NCBI GenBank assembly: GCA_019309605.1
Contig: JAFDFW010000189.1
Span: forward strand, 1 to 5,431
Length of the DNA: 5,431 bases
Direction: 5' to 3'
From: Deltaproteobacteria bacterium
GTDB taxonomy: Bacteria > Myxococcota_A > Polyangia > Polyangiales > Houyiibacteriaceae
Shown: positions 1 to 5,431 of the stretch, in pieces
Layout: each line of letters opens with the position of its first letter
Numbering within the stretch: position 1 is the first letter of the stretch
The notes under the pieces: generated by a model
Told to the model about the DNA's origin: nothing
Database searches by the model: none
What the model saw: only the letters and a program-made list of their open reading frames with translations
Translations under genes and position numbers: made by a program

Positions 1-87
1 GCGCAAGTTCGAGCCACCGGGGCCAGTGAGCTTGAGGAGTAGACCCGGATCGGCGACTTCGATGTCGGCGGCTACATCGGCCTCCAC
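1..87 (-). CDS. N-terminal fragment of a protein cut by the window edge; possibly PhoH-like
   Basis: This is an open frame of 29 codons that begins at a GTG and runs off the left edge. An in-frame TAA lies upstream, at about 125-127 in plus coordinates, and no ATG lies between it and the GTG, so GTG is the only standard start. The visible peptide has an acidic opening followed by the segment DPGLLLKLTGPGGSNLR. That segment resembles the N-terminal part of PhoH-family ATPases, where a hydrophobic helix leads to a G-x-x-x-x-x-L(R/K) turn before the first conserved 'IE' helix. The family match is a pattern impression from very few residues and is uncertain. It lies 71 bases downstream of the response-regulator stop on the same strand and could be co-transcribed with it. 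No strong ribosome-binding site precedes the GTG. Confidence 0.45.
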   Translation of the reverse strand, partial: MEADVAADIEVADPGLLLKLTGPGGSNLR

Positions 88-158
88 GGGGCCGCGCTGC
101 TCAGTGGGTTCGATATCCGAAGTTTAGCCTGTCCCCGCGTAGCGCGCGAGCCGCAACG

Positions 159-2195
159 CTATCGCCAAACCAGAGTGTCTGGAGCGCGTTCGGCCGCCCT
201 TTCGAGGCGCTCGTGGGCGGCTAGAATTAGGGCCCGGGCGGTATCTCCGTCGAGCGGGCACGAGGCGAGACCCACCGAAGCGTGCAGAAAGGAGAGATCT
301 TCAGGCTGCCTCGTTCGCTGCGTGTCGAGGTCCTCCTGGAGCCTGCGAACGACCTCGACGACCGCGCGGGCACTAGCACCGTCGAACCCGACGACGAACG
401 TATTCCCATCCCAGCGACCTCGCACGTCTTCACGGCGGAACCTGCCGTAAATCAACCGTCCCAAGTGAGTTCGCAGACGCCGCGCCCTCACATGATCGAG
501 CTCATCGAGGCCCGTCGCCTGAATGAGGCCAACCGAGTACGTGCGTCCGTTCCGTTGAGCGGATGACAAACCGGCTTCGAGCGCCGCTGCCGCCCCCGAG
601 CGTGCGAGCAACCCAGTCTGACTGCAACGGAACTGCTGCCGGCGAAGTCGAGCCATCCGTTCGGCCTCACGATGAAGATTCGCCAACCAACCCGACGGGC
701 GACTGAGCAACCCGCTGATCTCGGTTTCTCCGGCCAGCGGCGAATCGTCGAAGCAAAGCAGAGAGAAGTCCGAATCCCATGCGGACATGCGAATGATCGC
801 CGGGACCTGCTTTCCGGTCACGCCCGAGCCAAGCAAGACGGCGTCTGGGCACTGGACGTCGATCTCGCGCAGGAGCTCATCGAAGCTGAGGTAGAGAAGA
901 CATTCGATGCCGGCTTCTTCGATCTGCCGTGCCGCGTCGGGGTCACGAAGAACCGCAACCTTGGGACTCGGAGTCATCGCGCGGTCGACCGCTGTGCCGA
1001 TCGCGTGATGAAGGCGGACGAGCTCGATGGGGTGCGGCAAGAAGATGTCGACGCCGAGCTGCGCGGCGAGAGCCCTCGTGTGCGCGTCGTCGTCGACCGA
1101 GAGAAGAATGACCGGCACCTCCGTACAGCCGTGCAAGCTCCGGAACATCTGGAAAAACTGCGAGAGCGCGTCGCGATCCTCGAGGGGCCAGCCCACGAGG
1201 ACGGCAGTAGGCGCATTACGGCCCGCGATCTTCAGCGCTTCATCGACCGTTGAAACCGGCCTCAAGTGCACCAAGACCTCATCGAGAGCCGACCGCAGAT
1301 AGGCGATCATCGCCGGATCGTCTTCAAGCACGAGCAAGGTCGGCACGAAATCCTTCGGAATCGGACGGTGCAAGAAAAAGCTCGCGGCTGGGGTGACCGA
1401 AGGGGGGGCCGCCGCAATCGATCGCGTGTCGGCTGGGCGGCCGACCGCCGTGGCAGCATGGACGCGAACCTCGTCGATCGACTCGAACATCGCCGTCCAA
1501 TCGAGCCGTCCTGACTCCTGGAGGTGGCGAAGCTGAGCTTCGATACGGCCCACCGCCTCCGAGATCTCGCCGAAGCCGTGTGTCTCGGCAGCCCCGTGTA
1601 GGTCATGCGCCTGGCGCAGCGCGTCGGCGACCACGCTGGTTCGGTCGGCATCGGAGTGCACGCGCCGGATCGCGCCCGTCAGATTGTCTGCTGCAATCGG
1701 CAGCAGGCTCGTATACGACTGCCTGGCCTTCTCCGGGTCGACGCCGGGCTCAGAAGGCTCATCGGGGAAGAGGACTCGGTCGACGGGATCCTCGGCGGGA
1801 CGATTCGCGCCCGGCGTCAAGCTCATCGGAGCCGAGACGGCGTTCGCCACTTCACGTGCGAATCGATCCACGGCGATGGGCTTGTGAAACACTTTGATCA
1901 CGTCGAGGTCGTGTGTGAGGTGCTTGAATGTCGCCAGGTCCCTGTAGAACGCCGAAACGAAAATGATCGGGATGCGGATGCCGTCGTCGCGGAGGTGCTC
2001 GATCCAGACGATGCCGTTGGTGTCAGGAAGCAAGCCATCGACGATGAGCAACGATGGCTCTTCTTCTTCGAGCAACGCGCGGGCGATGGTGCCCTTGGTG
2101 GCGGTCAATACCCGCAGACCGAACGCTTCGAGCGCCGGTGTCACACCCATTCGAAACTGAGTGTCGTCGTCAAGAAGGAGGACGGTCGGAGGCAC
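159..2195 (-). CDS. Multidomain response regulator: REC-HPt-pseudoREC-pseudoREC-degenerate GGDEF
   Basis: This is a cytoplasmic two-component or phosphorelay protein of 678 residues with no membrane segment. Residues about 4-120 form a complete receiver: acidic pair D9/D10, acceptor D53 in LLIVDGLLPDTNG, S81, and K105-P106. Residues about 153-250 look like an HPt domain, with H197 in HDLHGAA matching the HxLKGxa motif. Residues about 284-405 form a second receiver fold that keeps E291/D292/D293 and S366 but has G335 at the acceptor position and H388 in place of the lysine. Residues about 411-500 look like a third, weaker receiver with G456 at the acceptor position. Residues about 525-677 are GGDEF-like: QTGLLAR replaces the usual LTGLxNR, the signature reads DGNTF (596-600), and SVG is present at 640-642. 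RRED (587-590) sits exactly five residues before DGNTF, like an inhibitory c-di-GMP site. Diguanylate cyclase activity is therefore unlikely, and c-di-GMP binding is possible. The GTG start is forced by an in-frame TGA two codons upstream and lies just before the first receiver strand. The gene follows the TPR gene after 56 bases. Confidence 0.9.
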   Translation of the reverse strand: MPPTVLLLDDDTQFRMGVTPALEAFGLRVLTATKGTIARALLEEEEPSLLIVDGLLPDTNGIVWIEHLRDDGIRIPIIFVSAFYRDLATFKHLTHDLDVIKVFHKPIAVDRFAREVANAVSAPMSLTPGANRPAEDPVDRVLFPDEPSEPGVDPEKARQSYTSLLPIAADNLTGAIRRVHSDADRTSVVADALRQAHDLHGAAETHGFGEISEAVGRIEAQLRHLQESGRLDWTAMFESIDEVRVHAATAVGRPADTRSIAAAPPSVTPAASFFLHRPIPKDFVPTLLVLEDDPAMIAYLRSALDEVLVHLRPVSTVDEALKIAGRNAPTAVLVGWPLEDRDALSQFFQMFRSLHGCTEVPVILLSVDDDAHTRALAAQLGVDIFLPHPIELVRLHHAIGTAVDRAMTPSPKVAVLRDPDAARQIEEAGIECLLYLSFDELLREIDVQCPDAVLLGSGVTGKQVPAIIRMSAWDSDFSLLCFDDSPLAGETEISGLLSRPSGWLANLHREAERMARLRRQQFRCSQTGLLARSGAAAALEAGLSSAQRNGRTYSVGLIQATGLDELDHVRARRLRTHLGRLIYGRFRREDVRGRWDGNTFVVGFDGASARAVVEVVRRLQEDLDTQRTRQPEDLSFLHASVGLASCPLDGDTARALILAAHERLERAAERAPDTLVWR

Positions 2196-2251
2196 GCCTC
2201 AAGTAGTGTGGCACTCTTTGCAGCGCCCACAAAACGATCGGGCAACGCGAC

Positions 2252-2959
2252 TCAGGACGCACGCAGGTAGTCGGAATCGGCCTGCTCCAGGTAAGCAGAG
2301 GCGACCGGATGGCCGGCGCATTGTTCGACTACGGCTCGCAAGTGCTGCAGGCCCTCCTTGTGGTCTCCGGTCTCGATCTCGATCACACCCAACAAGGCGC
2401 GGGCGTCGTGATGGTTCGAGTCCAGCTGCAGGATGAGGGTCAGCTCCTCGCGCGCTCCATGAGCGTTGCCACGGAGCCGCAGCAGCTTGGCTAGCTCGAG
2501 CCGAATGTCATGGAACTTCGGGCAGAGCCGAAGGGCGCGCCCGAACTCGTGCATCGCGTCCTCCGGACGATCGAGGTCGAGGTACGCCCGGCCAAGCGCC
2601 CGGTGAAGATTAGCGACTTTGCCGCGGCGGTAGGCATCATTCGATGAATCCGAGTGGCGCTGGGCTTGCTGCAAGGTGCGCACACCAGAGCCGTACTCGC
2701 CGAGCTCGTTACAGGTGACCGTGAGGTTGAGCGCCGCCTCCAGATAGCCGGCGTTGTCCTCGAGCGCCTGCTGGAAGCACCAACGTGCTTCGGTAAGCCG
2801 GCCACCGAGGTGATAGATGACCCCGAGTCGATTGAACACGTCGGGATAGCGCAGTCCTTGTTGCACGAGCTTCTCGTAATAGGGCTGCGCGAGCGGGTAC
2901 TCGGCACGGTCGTAGTGCTCGTTTGCCGCGTCCAGAATCTGTTGAGCCCAAGGAGCCAT
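2252..2959 (-). CDS. Tetratricopeptide repeat (TPR) protein
   Basis: This 235-residue protein is almost entirely TPR helix pairs. About six repeats can be placed, near residues 8-37, 42-71, 76-105, 116-149, 150-183 and 184-217. They show the usual small, Gly and Ala positions, for example LGVIYHLGGRLTEARWCFQQAL and LGRAYLDLDRPEDAMHEFGRAL. There is no signal peptide, lipobox or transmembrane segment, so it is predicted to be cytoplasmic. TPR arrays act as protein-binding scaffolds, and nothing in the sequence identifies the partner. The ATG start is chosen because the first helix follows directly; an AGG a few bases upstream is a weak ribosome-binding site. It lies 67 bases after the bamD-like gene and 56 bases before the response regulator, all co-oriented. 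It could be an adaptor for either neighbour, but that is only an inference from position. Confidence 0.88.
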   Translation of the reverse strand: MAPWAQQILDAANEHYDRAEYPLAQPYYEKLVQQGLRYPDVFNRLGVIYHLGGRLTEARWCFQQALEDNAGYLEAALNLTVTCNELGEYGSGVRTLQQAQRHSDSSNDAYRRGKVANLHRALGRAYLDLDRPEDAMHEFGRALRLCPKFHDIRLELAKLLRLRGNAHGAREELTLILQLDSNHHDARALLGVIEIETGDHKEGLQHLRAVVEQCAGHPVASAYLEQADSDYLRAS

Positions 2960-3006
2960 GCGCCTGAAGGTAGCGACCGGCCGGATCGGTGGCCAGAAAT
3001 CCGCCC

Positions 3007-3030
3007 CAGATGCCTAACCAGATGCCTCAG
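3007..3030. repeat. Two-copy 12-base tandem repeat across the bamD stop codon
   Basis: CAGATGCCT occurs at 3007-3015 and again at 3019-3027, giving a 12-base period in which the last three bases differ (AAC and CAG). The second copy overlaps the stop codon of the bamD-like gene (TCA at 3027-3029 on the plus strand). It is most simply a small slippage duplication. No function is implied. Confidence 0.6.
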
Positions 3031-3827
3031 CCGAGCTTGGCGAGCAGGGCGTGGGCCTTCTTGGCTTCGCCGCTCTCGGGGAAACGCTGGACGATCTCGT
3101 TGAGCGTCTGCCGGGCCGCTTCGACCTCTTTGGTCTTCAGGTAGACCTCGCCGAGCAGGAGCAGAGCCTTGGGCTCCACGCCGCTGCCAGGGTACGAAGC
3201 GAGCAAGCCCTTGAGCCGCGAAATCACGCCGCGGTACGCGTCCCGTTTGAGGTAGAAGCGGGCGACGTAGAACTCGTGCGCGGCGAGCAGGCCCATGCAT
3301 TTCTCCATGAGCTTGTTGGCGTCGGGAACGCGCTGGTCATCCGGGTAGTCGACCACGAAACGGCGCAGCTGGATCAGCGAATCACGTGCGGCGCTCTGGT
3401 CGCGTTCGGCCGCAGGGGGCGTCATGAACCAACCGCCGGGGATCTGGTTGTAATAGCCCTCGGCGATTCGGAATCGCGCGTAGGGTATCTCTTTGTGTGA
3501 GGGGCGGATGCGAACGAACTGCCGGTACGTCTGGATCGCCTCTGGGTACGCTTCATTCTTAAACTGGCAATCGCCAATGCGGAGCTCCGCCAGCGCTGCA
3601 AACCGGCTGTAGGGGAACTCTCGTCGAATCTCGCGAAACATCGGTTCGGCAGACAAGCAGTCGCCACGGCGAAAATCGAGGAGCGCCTTCTCGTAACCGG
3701 AGCGCGCGTCGTCGTCGGGATCGAGCATCCTCTTGCCGCTGCTGCCGCCCGAGGCAGAGCCGCCGCCGCACGCCATCGCGAACGCAAGCAGAGCAATCCA
3801 CACCAAGCTGTCGAGGCGCAACCACAT
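3027..3827 (-). CDS. bamD: Outer membrane assembly lipoprotein, BamD/YfiO family
   Basis: BamD is the essential lipoprotein partner of BamA in the complex that inserts beta-barrel proteins into the outer membrane. The 266-residue product begins with a short signal peptide having a hydrophobic core at residues 8-18 and a lipobox-like AMAC ending at Cys20. A Gly/Ser-rich linker (21-31) follows. The rest is TPR-like with the family's typical spacing: FPYSRFAALAELRIGD (71-86), then FVRIRPSHKEIPYARFR (104-120), an ERDQS stretch (141-145), and RRFVVDYPDDQRVPDANK. The C-terminus carries one further TPR-like unit ending in RFPESGEAKKAHALLAKLG. The length is slightly above that of the E. coli protein. 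The ATG at 3827 is chosen because it places the signal peptide at the N-terminus; the frame stays open upstream only by running through yqgE out of frame. No good ribosome-binding site is visible. A divergent BamD-like TPR lipoprotein (YbgF/CpoB-like) is the main alternative, but the N-terminal half fits BamD better. Confidence 0.85.
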   Translation of the reverse strand: MWLRLDSLVWIALLAFAMACGGGSASGGSSGKRMLDPDDDARSGYEKALLDFRRGDCLSAEPMFREIRREFPYSRFAALAELRIGDCQFKNEAYPEAIQTYRQFVRIRPSHKEIPYARFRIAEGYYNQIPGGWFMTPPAAERDQSAARDSLIQLRRFVVDYPDDQRVPDANKLMEKCMGLLAAHEFYVARFYLKRDAYRGVISRLKGLLASYPGSGVEPKALLLLGEVYLKTKEVEAARQTLNEIVQRFPESGEAKKAHALLAKLG

Positions 3828-3895
3828 CGCCCACGGAGGTAGCCCCTGAGCACGCCGGAAACAAGGCGACGCAGCCGCCCGGGACCCGAGCGGTC

Positions 3896-4468
3896 TCAGG
3901 CGCTTGCGATTTGGTTGTCGATCACGCGAGCGGGGTCGATTCCGAGCGTGGCGAACGCGGCTTCCCAACGGTGCTCGATCGGTGTGTCGAACACGAGGCC
4001 GTAGTCGAGGTCTACCGGAATCCAAGAGCCCTGCTTCATCTCGCTCTCGAGCTGGCCCTCGCCCCAACCGGAATAGCCGAGCATCATGGCGCAGGTGTCG
4101 GGACCGTCGCCTCTTGCAAGGCGCTCCAGCAGTTCGATCGAGGCGCTGCATGCGATGCGTTGGCCGACCGCGATGGTTTGGCCGGACGATGGCCGGGGGA
4201 CCCCTTCTGTGTCGTAGAGGATCCAACCCGACTCGGGCGAGACAGGCCCACCAAGCATGACGGGCGCTAGCACCATGGCGGCCCCTTCACGGGAAACCCC
4301 GACTTCACTAAAGACGTCCTCGATTTCGAGATCGGTCGCACGGTTGAGGACGAAACCAAATGAGCCCTCGTCGCCGTGATCGATCAGCAACACCAGCGTA
4401 TGATTGAAGAATGGACACCGCATCGAAGGTGCTGCGACGAGAAATCCCGGTGCAAGTGATGCGACCAC
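3896..4468 (-). CDS. yqgE: YqgE/AlgH family protein (UPF0301)
   Basis: This 190-residue protein matches the YqgE/AlgH family along its whole length. Visible family signatures are GFLVAAPSM followed by PFF (8-21), the stretch GSFGFVLNR (35-43), LGGPV (72-76), GYSGWGEGQLE (131-141) with GSW (147-149), and a C-terminal VFDTPIEHRWEAAFATLGID. The family's biochemical role is poorly defined. The AlgH name comes from a proposed effect on alginate regulation in Pseudomonas, so no specific activity is assigned here. The GTG start is the only standard start between an upstream in-frame TGA and the conserved GFLVAAPSM segment, and it gives the usual family length. It is the first gene of the minus-strand run, 68 bases before the bamD-like gene, and it is divergent from plsC with 58 bases between the starts. 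No convincing promoter was picked out in that gap. Confidence 0.93.
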   Translation of the reverse strand: MVASLAPGFLVAAPSMRCPFFNHTLVLLIDHGDEGSFGFVLNRATDLEIEDVFSEVGVSREGAAMVLAPVMLGGPVSPESGWILYDTEGVPRPSSGQTIAVGQRIACSASIELLERLARGDGPDTCAMMLGYSGWGEGQLESEMKQGSWIPVDLDYGLVFDTPIEHRWEAAFATLGIDPARVIDNQIASA

Positions 4469-4526
4469 GAGCCGAGACTGCCACCAAATTCAAAGCCCCG
4501 CGAGCCCAAAGTCGGGGGCCACGAAA

Positions 4527-5276
4527 ATGAGCAAAGTCCGCGCGTTCTTGCGCACCGGAGCCTTCGTCGGATTCTCGGCGGGCATCCTTGCGGCTTATGA
4601 GGCGAGACGTGCGATTACCTCCGAGTCGGAGCGTGGTCAGCTCGGCAGCCGATACCTTGCGCGTTTGACCGACGGCCTTCTGCGCGTCTTCGGCGCAGAA
4701 CTCTTAGTGCATGGGCAGCACGCACACGAGGGCGGGGCGCTGATCGTGGCGAATCACCAAAGCGCCCTCGATATCGGAGTGATGCTCTCCCTCTTTCAGG
4801 GCGTGATGCTGAGCAAGCACGACGTCGCGGATTGGCCGTTGCTCGGTCGATTGGCGAAGCATGGCGATACGATCTTCGTGGACCGTGAAGATCGGCGAAG
4901 CGGAGCTGTGGCGCTTCGAGAGATCCGCAAACGCGCCAAAGAGGGACGCACCGTCGTCGCCTTCCCGGAAGGAGCAACCTTCCCGGGCGATTCGGTTCAC
5001 GAGTTTCACCCGGGCGTGTTTGCCGCAGTGGGATCGCTCGGCATTCCCATCGTCCCGGTCGGCCTCGCATACTCGCCAGCGGTTCCCTTCGTGCAGGAAT
5101 CGTTCGCCAAGCACATCGCCAACGTCGCTGCGCACCCGAACACTCGAATCGCGGTCCACCTGGGCCCGCCGCTGCCGCCGGGCCTCGATGCTCGCTCCGC
5201 TGCGGAGACCGCGCGAGATCAGGTAGAAGGCTTGGTGGCCGACGCCCGACATAGGCTCGAGGGCTATCGGGGCTGA
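4527..5276 (+). CDS. plsC: 1-acyl-sn-glycerol-3-phosphate acyltransferase (PlsC-type lysophospholipid acyltransferase)
   Basis: PlsC-type enzymes transfer a fatty acyl group to lysophosphatidic acid, giving phosphatidic acid at the inner membrane. The 249-residue product has a moderately hydrophobic N-terminal helix (about 7-24) that could anchor it. It then shows the acyltransferase motifs in order: NHQSALD (76-82, the catalytic NHx4D), TIFVDRED (115-122), FPEG followed by ATF (146-152), and IPIVPVGL. The third block usually reads FPEGTRS, so this is a variant, but the core FPEG is kept. Length is normal for the family. The ATG at 4527 has a GGGGG stretch at 4514-4518, eight bases upstream, as ribosome-binding site. 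A longer in-frame start at 4404 would overlap the coding start of yqgE and adds no recognisable domain. The exact acyl acceptor cannot be read from sequence; a lyso-ornithine-lipid or other lysophospholipid acyltransferase is possible. Confidence 0.92.
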   Translation: MSKVRAFLRTGAFVGFSAGILAAYEARRAITSESERGQLGSRYLARLTDGLLRVFGAELLVHGQHAHEGGALIVANHQSALDIGVMLSLFQGVMLSKHDVADWPLLGRLAKHGDTIFVDREDRRSGAVALREIRKRAKEGRTVVAFPEGATFPGDSVHEFHPGVFAAVGSLGIPIVPVGLAYSPAVPFVQESFAKHIANVAAHPNTRIAVHLGPPLPPGLDARSAAETARDQVEGLVADARHRLEGYRG

Positions 5277-5310
5277 ATTCAGGGGTATCACGGGGCGGAT
5301 CTGCTGGCTT

Positions 5311-5340
5311 TTGGGCCGGCGGCCCGCTCTTCGCTAGGAT
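5311..5340 (+). promoter_or_regulatory. Possible sigma-70-type promoter
   Basis: TTGGGC (5311-5316) and TAGGAT (5335-5340) are separated by 18 bases, an acceptable spacing for a housekeeping promoter. The -10 box is good, and the -35 box matches the consensus at its first three bases. It lies downstream of the plsC stop and points to the right edge, where an open frame starts at 5382. In GC-rich DNA such matches occur by chance, so this is tentative. Confidence 0.3.
5313..5325. repeat. Short inverted repeat after plsC
   Basis: GGGCC-GGC-GGCCC is a perfect five-base stem with a three-base loop, 36 bases past the plsC stop. It is not followed by a run of T on either strand, so it lacks the form of an intrinsic terminator. 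It overlaps the end of the possible -35 box and the spacer, so it could be an operator-like site or simply a GC-rich coincidence. Confidence 0.35.
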
Positions 5341-5381
5341 CGGGTGATCCTTCCGCCCGAAGGCTCCCTGCTGACAAGCTC

Positions 5382-5431
5382 ATGGTTCGTCTCATCCGCC
5401 AATCGAAAGAATCGACACCCGACCGCGATGA
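5382..5431 (+). CDS. Possible start of a gene cut by the right edge
   Basis: An ATG at 5382 opens a frame of 16 full codons (MVRLIRQSKESTPDRD) that continues past the window edge. It lies about 42 bases downstream of a possible -10 box, so a short leader would fit. There is no clear ribosome-binding site, and the peptide is too short to recognise. The frame is also open upstream as far as the plsC stop, and another ATG exists at 5428, so the true start could differ or there may be no gene here. Confidence 0.22.
   Translation, partial: MVRLIRQSKESTPDRD

Noticed and set aside
672..1253. 193-codon plus-strand open frame opposite the response regulator
   Set aside because: Its composition is charged and low in hydrophobic structure, no domain is recognisable, and the minus-strand frame has clear receiver motifs. 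It is an antisense shadow typical of GC-rich DNA.
1605..2270. 221-codon plus-strand open frame opposite the first receiver and HPt
   Set aside because: It is antisense to strongly conserved receiver and HPt motifs and has no recognisable domain of its own.
3828..4226. Upstream extension of the bamD-like frame into yqgE
   Set aside because: It would bury the signal peptide and lipobox inside the protein and overlap yqgE out of frame. The ATG at 3827 gives a normal lipoprotein N-terminus.
4404..4526. Upstream start for the acyltransferase
   Set aside because: It overlaps the yqgE coding start and has no domain. The ATG at 4527 has a ribosome-binding site and gives normal family length.
5313..5325. 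Intrinsic terminator for plsC
   Set aside because: The stem is only five base pairs and no T-run follows it on either strand.
5380..5400. GGTTCG-like segment followed by CCGCCA resembling a tRNA 3' end
   Set aside because: The bases flanking the putative T-loop do not pair, and no matching acceptor or anticodon arm is present upstream.
5344..5431. GTG-led open frame near the right edge
   Set aside because: The GTG lies four bases from the possible -10 box, upstream of any likely transcription start, and has no ribosome-binding site.

Overview
The window is a compact, GC-rich, gene-dense chromosomal stretch from a Gram-negative bacterium. An outer-membrane assembly lipoprotein (BamD type), a YqgE/AlgH protein, GTG starts and large multidomain signalling proteins would fit a deltaproteobacterial or myxobacterial lineage. 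That placement is an inference from gene content and style; no rRNA or marker gene is present to prove it.

Layout. Five co-oriented genes run leftward on the minus strand from about 4468. They are a YqgE/AlgH family protein (3896-4468), a BamD-like lipoprotein (3027-3827), a soluble TPR protein (2252-2959), a 678-residue multidomain response regulator (159-2195), and the first 29 codons of another gene cut by the left edge (1-87). The gaps between them are 68, 67, 56 and 71 bases with no convincing terminator, so a single transcription unit is plausible. A PlsC-type lysophospholipid acyltransferase (4527-5276) is divergent from yqgE, with only 58 bases between the two starts. The last 155 bases hold a possible promoter and perhaps the start of another plus-strand gene. 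There is no stretch over 300 bases without a gene, and no RNA gene, CRISPR array or insertion sequence was seen.

Function. Most of the window concerns the cell envelope: BamD works in outer-membrane protein insertion, and PlsC makes phosphatidic acid for membrane lipids. The response regulator is the most unusual item. It has one intact receiver, an HPt domain with a phosphorylatable-type histidine, two receiver-like domains that lack the acceptor aspartate, and a C-terminal GGDEF-like domain. In that last domain the catalytic signature is degraded to DGNTF, but an RxxD inhibitory-site motif is kept at the canonical five-residue spacing. It looks more like a phosphorelay-linked c-di-GMP sensor or scaffold than a cyclase.

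No clearly new multi-gene system is visible. The response regulator and its setting among envelope genes are the best leads.
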